Source: Deltaproteobacteria bacterium CG07_land_8_20_14_0_80_60_11 (GTDB lineage Bacteria > Desulfobacterota > Desulfobaccia > Desulfobaccales > 0-14-0-80-60-11). Taken from it: 7,038 nt of DNA. The translations under genes were made by a program, and so were the position numbers. The number at the start of each line of letters is the position of its first letter. The stretch's first letter is position 1. This document shows, piece after piece, positions 1 through 6,531 of the stretch. Under the pieces are notes generated by a model. That model saw only the letters and a program-made list of their open reading frames with translations, ran no database searches and was not told the origin of the DNA. The stretch is from assembly GCA_002779455.1 (NCBI GenBank), contig PEWM01000264.1, positions 1 to 7,038 on the forward strand, in the 5' to 3' direction.

Positions 1-55
1 GGGTAATAAATAAACCGGGAGGCCGCCCGATGAGGCCGTTCCCTGAAAAGACTGG

Positions 56-121
56 CAGCCCGAGCGTTTCGGTGTCCGAGGCACCGGCGACCCCCACAGG
101 GTCTTGACTATGCTCGGGCTG
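56..121. other. Structured leader: inverted repeat enclosing two hairpins
   Basis: A perfect 10-bp inverted repeat (CAGCCCGAGC at 56-65, GCTCGGGCTG at 112-121) encloses two smaller hairpins. These are CGGTG/CACCG (70-74 with 82-86, 7-nt loop) and GACCC/GGGTC (89-93 with 99-103, loop CCACA). As RNA this would be a three-way junction with single-stranded joints GTTT, GC and TTGACTAT. It lies about 140 bp upstream of the ParA-family start. I could not match it to a riboswitch or ribozyme class. It has no T-tract, so it is not a standard intrinsic terminator. It may be a cis-regulatory RNA, a DNA cruciform/protein site, or the remnant of an element. The structure is visible in the sequence; any function is unproven. 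Confidence 0.4.
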
Positions 122-212
122 TGGTATTTGGGGGCGATCTGGCCGGTGAGGTACGGATCGGATCTGACGACCAGCCGCGGCCCGGGGCCGGGCGCGGGGG
201 AACTGTGCCCCT

Positions 213-239
213 GGCGGCGACCACCGCCGGGTACGGCGG
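213..239 (+). promoter_or_regulatory. Alternative short hairpins before the ParA-family start
   Basis: GGCGG (213-217), CCGCC (224-228) and GGCGG (235-239) follow each other, so the central block can pair with either flank but not both. The Shine-Dalgarno-like purine run of the ParA-family gene (about 241-252, GAGGGGGAAAGG) starts immediately after the third block. Such an arrangement could modulate ribosome access. In DNA this GC-rich it may also be chance. Confidence 0.2.
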
Positions 240-260
240 CATGAGGGGGAAAGGCGCGCC

Positions 261-1022
261 ATGAGAACTTTTGCCATTGCAAACCAGAAGGGGGGGAGCG
301 GCAAGACCACCACCAGCGTTAATCTGGCGGCGGCCCTGGGGGAGAAAGGCCGGCGAGTGCTGGTCATCGACCTGGACCCGCAACATTCCACCACGGCGTG
401 GTTCGGCGTCAAAAACGCCGGCAAGGGAGTGCTGCAGATCTTTGCGGAGAATGGCTCTATGCTTGAGCTGGTGCAGGCTTCGGGGGTGGCCGGGGTGGAC
501 CTGGTGCCGTCTTCGTCCTGGCTGGTGGGGGTGGAAAAGATGCTGGCCGGGGAGGTGGGGGCCGAAACCATCCTGCGCCGCAACCTGGACCGCCTGCCGC
601 CGGACCGCTGGGAGTACGTGCTGATCGACTGCCCTCCCACCCTGGGGGTACTCACCGTCAACGCCCTGGTGGCGGTGACCGAACTCCTGGTACCGGTGGA
701 GGCCCACGTCATGGCCCTGAGCGGCCTGGCCCAACTGCTCCAGACCGTGGAGGTGGTCCGGGACCGCCTCAACCCGGACCTGAGGGTCTCGGGCATCCTG
801 ACCTGCCGGGTGGATTTTCGCACCCGCCACGCCCGGGAGGTGGTGGAGCAATTGCGCCAGCGGTCCGGCAGCCTGGTTTATCGCACCGTTATTCGGGAGA
901 ACATCCGGTTGGCCGAATGTCCCTCCTTCGGCCAGCCCATCACCCAATACGACGGCAAGAGCGCCGGCGCCGCAGACTATCGCGCCCTGGCCGCCGAGAT
1001 CATCAGCCAAGAAGGGAGTTAA
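261..1022 (+). CDS. ParA/Soj/MinD-superfamily ATPase
   Basis: This 253-residue protein is a P-loop ATPase of the ParA group, which binds ATP, dimerises, coats nucleoid DNA and positions plasmids, chromosomes or protein cargos. The deviant Walker A motif KGGSGKTT sits at residues 10-17 with the signature lysine K10. Walker A' is VIDLDPQ (35-41) and Walker B is LIDCPP (121-126). There is no N-terminal helix-turn-helix, so it has the short form found in Soj, type Ib ParA and cargo-positioning ATPases. The start is supported by a purine-rich ribosome-binding site about 9 bases upstream and by the motif lying right at the N-terminus. The next gene begins five bases after the stop and encodes a small coiled-coil protein rather than ParB. 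The family is certain. The cargo is unknown, and the absence of parB argues against calling it the chromosome-segregation ParA. Confidence 0.93.
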   Translation: MRTFAIANQKGGSGKTTTSVNLAAALGEKGRRVLVIDLDPQHSTTAWFGVKNAGKGVLQIFAENGSMLELVQASGVAGVDLVPSSSWLVGVEKMLAGEVGAETILRRNLDRLPPDRWEYVLIDCPPTLGVLTVNALVAVTELLVPVEAHVMALSGLAQLLQTVEVVRDRLNPDLRVSGILTCRVDFRTRHAREVVEQLRQRSGSLVYRTVIRENIRLAECPSFGQPITQYDGKSAGAADYRALAAEIISQEGS

Positions 1023-1027
1023 ACGAC

Positions 1028-1402
1028 ATGGCCAAACGCAGCACCATTGGCGAAAATCCGCTGGATGCCGTTAACCGGGAAAACCCGCTGGATACCGTCG
1101 TGCCCGATCTCTCGGCGATGACCAGAACCGGCCGGGGGCAACCGCCGCCGGAGGTGCCCCCCGAGGTGCAGGCGCGCCTGCAGGAACTGGAAGCCGGACT
1201 CAAGGCGCTCTTGACCGAGGCGGCGGGGCTCAAAACCGTGGCGGCGGACGCGGCCTCCTTGAAGGCCACGGTCGCCGGATTGCCAGGCGAGCTGGCCGGA
1301 CTGCGCCGTGAGGTCGACCAACTCAAGGCTGAGCTGGCCCAGATCCGGGCCAGCGCCGGTCCCGGCGACCTCCCCTTTTGGATGCGGGGCCGGAAGAAAT
1401 AG
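1028..1402 (+). CDS. Small coiled-coil protein, putative ParA partner
   Basis: I do not recognise a named family. The 124-residue protein starts at the ATG at 1028, preceded by a GAAGGGAG ribosome-binding site inside the end of the ParA-family gene; an upstream extension of the frame would overlap that gene. Three parts are visible. The basic N-terminus (MAKR) is followed by two copies of ENPLDxV (residues 9-15 and 18-24), nine residues apart. A Pro-rich linker spans about 35-46. A long helix spans about 47-108, with hydrophobic residues in 3/4 spacing (51, 54, 58, 61, 68, 71, 78, 82, 85, 89, 92, 96, 99, 103, 106), so a coiled coil is likely, perhaps kinked at G84/P86/G87. A short tail, LPFWMRGRKK, is aromatic and basic. 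ParA partners often use a short basic N-terminal segment to touch the ATPase and an oligomerising domain to bind cargo. Adjacency and this layout suggest an adaptor or ATPase-stimulating partner; this is inference. Confidence 0.8.
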   Translation: MAKRSTIGENPLDAVNRENPLDTVVPDLSAMTRTGRGQPPPEVPPEVQARLQELEAGLKALLTEAAGLKTVAADAASLKATVAGLPGELAGLRREVDQLKAELAQIRASAGPGDLPFWMRGRKK

Positions 1403-1432
1403 GGGGCCTGGGCCGAAGGCTGAACCAACTTG

Positions 1433-1469
1433 ACTCCCACCCGCTTGAACCGGGCGGGCGGGGAGTTTT
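1433..1469 (+). terminator. Intrinsic terminator of the ParA-family/partner unit
   Basis: ACTCCC (1433-1438) pairs with GGGAGT (1461-1466). The stem continues through CCCG (1440-1443) with a CGGG block near 1451-1457, allowing a small bulge. A short T-run (1466-1469) follows directly. It lies 30 bases after the stop of the coiled-coil gene, where the two-gene transcript would be expected to end. The U-tract is short, so termination may be partial. Confidence 0.55.
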
Positions 1470-1470
1470 A

Positions 1471-1690
1471 CGGACCCGGCCCCCGGGCCGGAATTGCCGT
1501 CATAGCCGGAATGGCGCCGGAATAATGCGACATTCTCTTGCCGTACCCCCAGCCGCCCCCGCCTCAGCCTGAGTGGCCCCTGCGGGCCCTCCCTGCCTCT
1601 CCTGACACCCCCGGGGCGCGCCGGCGCCAGTGGCTGTCGCTAACCTGCCCGCTTCCCCCAACCGCGGCTGACCGATTTTTTCCTCGTATT
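1471..1690. other. GC-rich non-coding stretch before the iorA promoter
   Basis: I see no convincing gene here. Reading frames across it lack a ribosome-binding site and have Pro/Arg/Ala-rich translations typical of chance frames in GC-rich DNA. It contains short GC palindromes (for example CCGGCCC/GGGCCGG near 1475-1495) and becomes sharply AT-rich from about 1676, where the promoter candidate begins. Confidence 0.5.
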
Positions 1691-1718
1691 TTGCCCCAAA
1701 TATGTTAAATATTACAAT
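1691..1718 (+). promoter_or_regulatory. Candidate sigma-70 promoter for iorA
   Basis: TTGCCC (1691-1696, four of six matches to the -35 consensus) and TACAAT (1713-1718, five of six to the -10 consensus) are 16 bp apart. They lie in the only markedly AT-rich patch of the window (about 1676-1735). Transcription would start near 1725 and give a leader of about 97 bases with a strong GC hairpin (CCCGGCGCCGGG, about 1784-1795) before the iorA start. This would be the main promoter for iorA and probably the downstream genes. Confidence 0.45.
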
Positions 1719-1822
1719 TCACATAGATTTATGGACCTGCGGCGAGGGCTGGCAGTGGCCAACTTGAGAGGCATCAGCCCGGCCCGGCGCCGGGCGGAGA
1801 AAACGGTTCAGGTAGAGACCTT

Positions 1823-3691
1823 ATGTCAGAGCTTTTGACCGGAGCCGCGGGGGAGCGGCGGCTCTTCCTGGGAAATGAGGCCATTGTCCGGGGCGCCCTG
1901 GAAGCCGGGGTGGCCCTGGTGACCACCTACCCCGGGACCCCCGCCTCGGAAATCGGCGACCGGTGTTATGAGATTTCCCGGCAGACCGGCCTTCGATTCG
2001 AATATTCGACCAACGAAAAGGTGGCCCTGGAGGTGGCGGCGGGGGCCGCGGCCTGCGGCTGGCGGGTGCTGTGCGCCATGAAACACGTGGGGCTGAACGT
2101 GGCCGCCGACGCCCTCATGACCCTGGCCTACGTGGGGGTCAAGGGCGGCATGGTGATTGTCAGCGCCGACGATCCTTCCCTCTTTTCCAGTCAGAACGAG
2201 CAGGACAATCGCTATTACGCCAGGCTGGCGGGACTGCCCATGTTGGAGCCGGCCACCCCCGAGGAAGCGAAAGCCATGACCCGGGCGGCCTTCGCCCTCT
2301 CCGAGAATCTCAAGCTCCCGGTGCTGCTGCGCACCACTACCCGGGTGAATCATACCCGGGGTCCCGTAACCCTGGGAGAACTGGCCGCCCGGCCGGGGCC
2401 AGGCAGGTTTTATAAGGACCCCTTCCGCCAGGTGATGGTACCGGCGGTGGCCCGGCAGGCCCACGTGCGCCTGCTGGCCGCGCAGGACCAGGCCCGGGCC
2501 CTGGCCGAGACTTCTGTCTTCAACGAAATCAGTGGCCGCGGCGCCTGGGGCATCGTCACCAGCGGCGTAGCCGGCGCCTATGTAGCGGACGCCCTCACGG
2601 AACTGGGTCTGGCCGATAAAGTCAGGCTGCTCAAGCTCGGATTCACCCACCCTCTGCCCGAGGCCTTGCTGGGAGATTTCCTGGCGCCGCTTAGCAAAGT
2701 GCTGGTAGTAGAGGAACTGGAGCCGTACCTGGAAGAGGGTCTCAAGGCCGTGGCCCAGGCCCGGGGGCTCCCGGTGACCATCCGGGGCAAAGGCCCGGAC
2801 CTCTTTTCCCGCCTCTACGAGTACCACCCGGGCCTGGTGCGGGAGGTGGTCGCCCGCTTTTTCGGGGTGTCCTCGGAGGCGCCGGACCCGCTGGTCCCTG
2901 AGCAGATTCTGGGGCAGCCCCTGCCGGACCGCCCCCCCAATCTCTGCGCCGGGTGTCCCCACCGGGCCATGTATTATGCGGTGAAGATCGCCCTCAAGGA
3001 CCTGGGGGTGGAAGGAGTCTTCCCCACGGACATCGGCTGCTACACCCTGGGACTCTTACCGCCCCTGTCCATGGCGGATTTTCTCATCTGCATGGGATCG
3101 AGCATCAGCACCGCCGCGGGCATTTCCCGGGCCACGGGCCAGAAGGTGGTGGCCTTCATCGGGGATTCCACCTTTTTCCACTCCGGGTTGCCGGCCCTGG
3201 TCAACGCCGTCCACCATAAACACGACTTCCTGCTGGTCATCCTGGACAACGGCACCACCGCCATGACCGGACATCAGCCCCACCCCGGGGTCAGCCTGAT
3301 GCCCCCGGGATATCCCGGGGAACACGTGCCCATTGCCCGGGTGGTGAAGGCCCTCGGGGTGGAAAAACTCTGGGTGGTGAATCCTTTCAAGTATAAAGAA
3401 AGCCTGGCGGCCGCCAAGGAGGCCCTTGAGGCCTCCGGCATCCGGGTGCTCATCTCCCAGGCGCCTTGCGTCCTGTATGAAGCCCGCATCACCGGCAAAA
3501 AGCGTAAGGCCCGCTTCCAGGTGAGCCGGGGGTGCGGTGAGTGCCGGGACTGCCTGGATAATTTCGGCTGCCCGGCCATGTACCTGGAGTCGGGAGAAAA
3601 GGGCCGGTTGCAGATCGACCCGGACCTGTGCTCCGGCTGCGCCTTCTGCGTCCAATGGTGCGACCACATCCGGCCGGTGGGGGCGGGGTGA
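1823..3691 (+). CDS. iorA: Indolepyruvate:ferredoxin oxidoreductase, alpha subunit
   Basis: IorA is the catalytic, thiamine-diphosphate and iron-sulfur subunit of the cytoplasmic enzyme that oxidatively decarboxylates indolepyruvate and other aryl pyruvates from aromatic amino acid transamination. The products are aryl-acetyl-CoA, CO2 and reduced ferredoxin. At 622 residues it is of usual length. The N-terminal pyruvate-oxidoreductase-type domain carries TYPGTPASEIGD (35-46). LCAGCPHR (374-381) opens the TPP-binding domain, which has GDSTFFHSG (447-455) and LDNGTTAMTGHQPHPG (474-489). The C-terminal ferredoxin-like part has cysteines 571, 574, 577, 583 and 603, 606, 609, 613, enough for two 4Fe-4S clusters. 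The last cysteine is followed by Asp rather than the common Pro. The ribosome-binding site is weak (AGGTAGAG about 6 bases upstream). The partner iorB lies 218 bp downstream, farther than the tight spacing usual for this pair. Confidence 0.95.
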   Translation: MSELLTGAAGERRLFLGNEAIVRGALEAGVALVTTYPGTPASEIGDRCYEISRQTGLRFEYSTNEKVALEVAAGAAACGWRVLCAMKHVGLNVAADALMTLAYVGVKGGMVIVSADDPSLFSSQNEQDNRYYARLAGLPMLEPATPEEAKAMTRAAFALSENLKLPVLLRTTTRVNHTRGPVTLGELAARPGPGRFYKDPFRQVMVPAVARQAHVRLLAAQDQARALAETSVFNEISGRGAWGIVTSGVAGAYVADALTELGLADKVRLLKLGFTHPLPEALLGDFLAPLSKVLVVEELEPYLEEGLKAVAQARGLPVTIRGKGPDLFSRLYEYHPGLVREVVARFFGVSSEAPDPLVPEQILGQPLPDRPPNLCAGCPHRAMYYAVKIALKDLGVEGVFPTDIGCYTLGLLPPLSMADFLICMGSSISTAAGISRATGQKVVAFIGDSTFFHSGLPALVNAVHHKHDFLLVILDNGTTAMTGHQPHPGVSLMPPGYPGEHVPIARVVKALGVEKLWVVNPFKYKESLAAAKEALEASGIRVLISQAPCVLYEARITGKKRKARFQVSRGCGECRDCLDNFGCPAMYLESGEKGRLQIDPDLCSGCAFCVQWCDHIRPVGAG

Positions 3692-3743
3692 GGGAGATAA
3701 TGATTTTGGGGAAGGGGCAGGAATCCTTACAAAAAAGGCCCGG

Positions 3744-3771
3744 CCCTCCCCCAAACCCCCATCCCCAACCC
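3744..3771 (-). other. G-quadruplex-forming motif (C-rich on the + strand)
   Basis: The + strand has five C-runs of 3, 5, 5, 4 and 3 bases (3744-3746, 3748-3752, 3756-3760, 3763-3766, 3769-3771), separated by 1 to 3 bases. The minus strand therefore has five G-runs with very short loops, more than the four needed for a quadruplex. It lies in the iorA-iorB gap on the template strand, so the mRNA carries the C-rich sequence. It may slow transcription or replication, or simply belong to the neighbouring repeat. The motif is certain; folding and role are not shown. Confidence 0.5.
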
Positions 3772-3783
3772 TCCAAGATGGTG

Positions 3784-3829
3784 GCACCGGCGTCCCGCCG
3801 GTGCTTAAAGGCGGGCAGTGCCCGCCCTA
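3784..3829. repeat. REP-like palindromic element, copy A
   Basis: Two consecutive perfect hairpins are present: GCACCGGCG/CGCCGGTGC with loop TCC (3784-3804) and GGCGGGCA/TGCCCGCC around one central base (3810-3826), followed by CTAC. On the reverse strand it reads GTAGGGCGG, hairpin, spacer, hairpin, the same plan as copies B and C but with different stem sequences. It is best seen as a diverged member of the same dispersed intergenic family. As RNA it would make stable stem-loops between iorA and iorB. Confidence 0.6.
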
Positions 3830-3841
3830 CATGATAGTGCG

Positions 3842-3890
3842 ATAGGGCGTGCCGTGCACGCCGATTCATGGCGGCCACGGGCCGCCCTAT
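3842..3890 (+). repeat. REP-like palindromic element, copy B
   Basis: This 49-bp element has 8-bp terminal inverted repeats (ATAGGGCG at 3842-3849, CGCCCTAT at 3883-3890) and two perfect 7-bp hairpins. They are GGCGTGC/GCACGCC with loop CGT (3846-3862) and GGCGGCC/GGCCGCC with loop ACG (3870-3886), separated by 7 bases. Copy C near 6528 has the same two stems in the opposite orientation. Identical stems with differing spacers point to a dispersed, possibly mobilised repeat rather than a gene-specific regulator. It ends 19 bases before the iorB start. Confidence 0.75.
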
Positions 3891-3909
3891 GATTGAATAA
3901 GGTTAAGCA

Positions 3910-4563
<654 letters not shown>

Positions 4564-4571
4564 CCTGGTTC

Positions 4572-5024
4572 ATGATTAAAAAAAAACCGGAAGCTTCTCC
4601 CCGGCGGCGCCGCCCCTACCGCCAGTTGCCGCACACTGCGGATCTGGCCTGGCGCCTGTGGGGGGCGAGTCTCCCGGAGCTCTTTGAAAACGCCGGATGC
4701 GCCCTGAGCGCCACCCTGACCGACCGGCGGTATCTGCGGCGCCGGGCCACCCGGGAGGTGAGCCTGGAAGCCTTCGACCGGGAGGCCCTCCTGGTTGACT
4801 GGCTCAACCACCTGCTCTATCTTTTTGATGTGGACGGATTTGTGGGCCGGGATTTTCAGGTGGTGTCGTTGACCGACGAGCACCTGGAAGCCAGGGTGAC
4901 CGGCGAGAGCTTTGATCCCGCCCGCCACCCTTCGCTGACCGGGGTCAAGGCCGCGACCTTTCATCAGCTGAGCATCGTGCCGGCCGGGGATGGGTGGCAG
5001 GCCACGGTGGTGCTGGATTTGTAA
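4572..5024 (+). CDS. Archease, RtcB-activating protein
   Basis: Archease is a small metal-binding protein that speeds RtcB guanylylation, gives it multiple turnover and widens its NTP use. The 150-residue protein has the family marks: LPHTADLAWRLWG (19-31), with the metal-ligand aspartate at D24; LLVDWLNHLLYLFD (73-86); GESFDPARHP (111-120); VKAATFHQLSI (125-135); and a C-terminal aspartate at D149. Its natural partner rtcB follows 67 bp downstream, which makes the call firm. Residues 1-15 form a basic extension (MIKKKPEASPRRRRP) before the conserved part. The ATG at 4572 lies 8 bp after iorB and has no clear Shine-Dalgarno sequence, so translation may be coupled to iorB. Codons 3-5 are a run of nine A bases (4578-4586), a potential slippage site. 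Confidence 0.93.
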   Translation: MIKKKPEASPRRRRPYRQLPHTADLAWRLWGASLPELFENAGCALSATLTDRRYLRRRATREVSLEAFDREALLVDWLNHLLYLFDVDGFVGRDFQVVSLTDEHLEARVTGESFDPARHPSLTGVKAATFHQLSIVPAGDGWQATVVLDL

Positions 5025-5061
5025 TCACTTTTCCAAATTGTCAGGCGGTAGGAGTCGGAAG

Positions 5062-5086
5062 ACTGACCACTGACCACTGACCACTG
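5062..5086 (+). repeat. Heptanucleotide tandem repeat (ACTGACC)3 before rtcB
   Basis: Three exact copies of ACTGACC occupy 5062-5082, followed by the partial copy ACTG. The array ends 5 bases before the rtcB ATG, in the place of its ribosome-binding site. The unit differs from that in iorB, but the period is the same. Confidence 0.85.
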
Positions 5087-5091
5087 TTTCT

Positions 5092-6531
5092 ATGATTAAG
5101 CTGAGGCAAATCGACGCATACCGCTGGGAGATACCCCGGGAGGGCAAGATGCGCACCCGGGGGCTGATCTTTTGCTCCAAAGAGATGCTCCCGAGCCTCC
5201 AGGAGGACCAGAGTCTCCAGCAGGTGGCCAACGTCGCCACCCTGCCGGGGATCGTAGGCCCCTCCCTGGCCATGCCCGACATCCACTGGGGCTACGGGTT
5301 CGCTATCGGGGGCGTGGCGGCCTTCGACCTGGAAGAGGGCATCGTCTCCCCCGGCGGCGTGGGCTACGACATCAACTGCGGGGTGCGCCTCCTCCGCACG
5401 CGGCTGAGCCGGGAGCAAGTGGCGCCCCTGATGAAAACCCTGGTGGACGCTTTGTTCACCAACATCCCCTCGGGGGTGGGGTCCCGGCGGCAGGATTTCA
5501 AGCTCACCGGCGCCGCGTTGAAAAAGGTGCTCAAGGACGGCTGCCGCTGGGCGGTGAAAGAAGGCTTTGGCGAGGCCGGGGACCTGGCCCACATCGAGGC
5601 CGGGGGCGCCATCGACGGCGCCGACCCCGAGGCGGTGTCGGATTTCGCCCTGAACCGCGGCAAGGATCAACTGGGCACCCTGGGTTCGGGCAACCACTTC
5701 GTCGAAGTAGGTTATATCGATGAGATTTACGATCCGGCCCTGGCGGCCCAATTGGGGCTGTTCCAGGATCAGGTGACGGCCATCGTCCACACCGGCTCCC
5801 GGGGGCTGGGGCACCAGGTGTGCGAGGACTACATCAAGGTGATGCTCAAGGCCAGCGCCAAGTACGGCATCGAACTGCCGGACCGCCAGCTCTGCTGCGC
5901 CCCCCTGGCTTCGCCGGAAGGCCAGCGGTACCTGGCGGCCATGGCCGGGGCCGCCAACTTCGCCTTTGCCAACCGGCAGCTCATCACCCACTGGGTGCGG
6001 GAGAGTTTCGAACAGGTTTTTCACATGGGCCCCCGGGACCTGGGGCTGGAACTGGTTTACGATGTCTGCCACAACATCGCCAAGATCGAGACTCACACCG
6101 TGGAGGGCAAGCCCCGGAAGTTGTGCGTCCACCGCAAGGGCGCGACCCGGGCCTTTCCGCCGCACCATCCGGAGGTGCCGGAGGCCTACCGGGAGACCGG
6201 GCAGCCGGTGCTCATCCCCGGGGACATGGGCCGTTACTCTTTCGTATTGGTGGGGACCGAAAAGGCCATTACCGAGACCTTCGGCAGCACCTGCCACGGG
6301 GCGGGGCGCCTGATGTCCCGGCACCAGGCCAAGAAGGTGGCCCACGGTCGGTCGATCATCCAGGAACTGGCGGCCCAAGGCATCATCGTCCGGGGCGCCG
6401 GCCGGGGCGCCATCGACGAAGAGATTTCCGAGGCCTACAAGGACGTTTCGGGCGTGGTGGACGTGGTCCACGGCGCCGGGATCGCCAGGAAGGTAGCCCG
6501 GCTGAAGCCGTTAGGAGTGATTAAAGGATAG
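5092..6531 (+). CDS. rtcB: RNA-splicing ligase RtcB
   Basis: RtcB joins RNA ends bearing a 2',3'-cyclic phosphate or 3'-phosphate to 5'-hydroxyl ends, using GTP and Mn2+, through a covalent histidine-GMP intermediate. In bacteria it acts in RNA repair. At 479 residues it is close in length to the archaeal enzymes. The active-site set is complete: GYDINCG with C96 and D93, GSGNHFVEV with H202, VHTGSRGLGH with H233, CHNIAK with H327, and the nucleophile histidine H402 in STCHGAGR. The conserved MPDIHWGYGFAIGG (61-74) is also present. The ATG at 5092 gives the family N-terminus (LRQIDAYRWEIP). No Shine-Dalgarno sequence is next to it; the nearest, AGGAG (5050-5054), is 37 bases upstream, beyond the heptad array. 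Archease lies just upstream. No rtcA or sigma-54 activator rtcR is visible. The stop codon overlaps the REP-like element that follows. Confidence 0.97.
   Translation: MIKLRQIDAYRWEIPREGKMRTRGLIFCSKEMLPSLQEDQSLQQVANVATLPGIVGPSLAMPDIHWGYGFAIGGVAAFDLEEGIVSPGGVGYDINCGVRLLRTRLSREQVAPLMKTLVDALFTNIPSGVGSRRQDFKLTGAALKKVLKDGCRWAVKEGFGEAGDLAHIEAGGAIDGADPEAVSDFALNRGKDQLGTLGSGNHFVEVGYIDEIYDPALAAQLGLFQDQVTAIVHTGSRGLGHQVCEDYIKVMLKASAKYGIELPDRQLCCAPLASPEGQRYLAAMAGAANFAFANRQLITHWVRESFEQVFHMGPRDLGLELVYDVCHNIAKIETHTVEGKPRKLCVHRKGATRAFPPHHPEVPEAYRETGQPVLIPGDMGRYSFVLVGTEKAITETFGSTCHGAGRLMSRHQAKKVAHGRSIIQELAAQGIIVRGAGRGAIDEEISEAYKDVSGVVDVVHGAGIARKVARLKPLGVIKG

Noticed and set aside
1..50. Possible hammerhead-like core (CGATGAG followed by GAAA)
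   Set aside because: The conserved CUGANGA is not matched and no proper stem II or stem III could be drawn, so this is chance similarity.
104..130. TTGACT at 104-109 with TATTTG at 125-130 as a promoter for the ParA-family gene
   Set aside because: The spacer is only 15 bp, the -10 match is weak, and the -35 lies inside the joint of the inverted-repeat structure. It is not strong enough to list as a promoter.
108..1010. Long reverse-strand open frame antisense to the ParA-family gene
   Set aside because: It is a shadow frame in GC-rich DNA with His/Gly/Arg/Pro-rich translation and no recognisable motif. The plus-strand frame has all the ATPase motifs.
1378..1572. 64-codon plus-strand frame after the coiled-coil gene
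   Set aside because: It overlaps the end of that gene and the terminator hairpin, has no ribosome-binding site, and has a low-complexity Pro/Arg/Ala translation.
1731..1838. 35-codon frame in the iorA leader, overlapping its start, as a leader peptide
   Set aside because: It has no Shine-Dalgarno sequence and no run of Trp, Phe or Tyr codons expected for attenuation of an aromatic amino acid pathway.
1826..2962. 378-codon reverse frame antisense to iorA
   Set aside because: It is a compositional shadow. The plus strand encodes a full, motif-complete IorA.
3727..3745. Minus-strand terminator (GGCCGGGCC followed by a T-run)
   Set aside because: The stem would have only four base pairs around a 1-base centre, and no minus-strand gene would use it.
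5041..6471. 476-codon reverse frame antisense to rtcB
   Set aside because: It is a shadow frame. RtcB on the plus strand has every catalytic residue. The reverse frame's end merely translates the heptad array.
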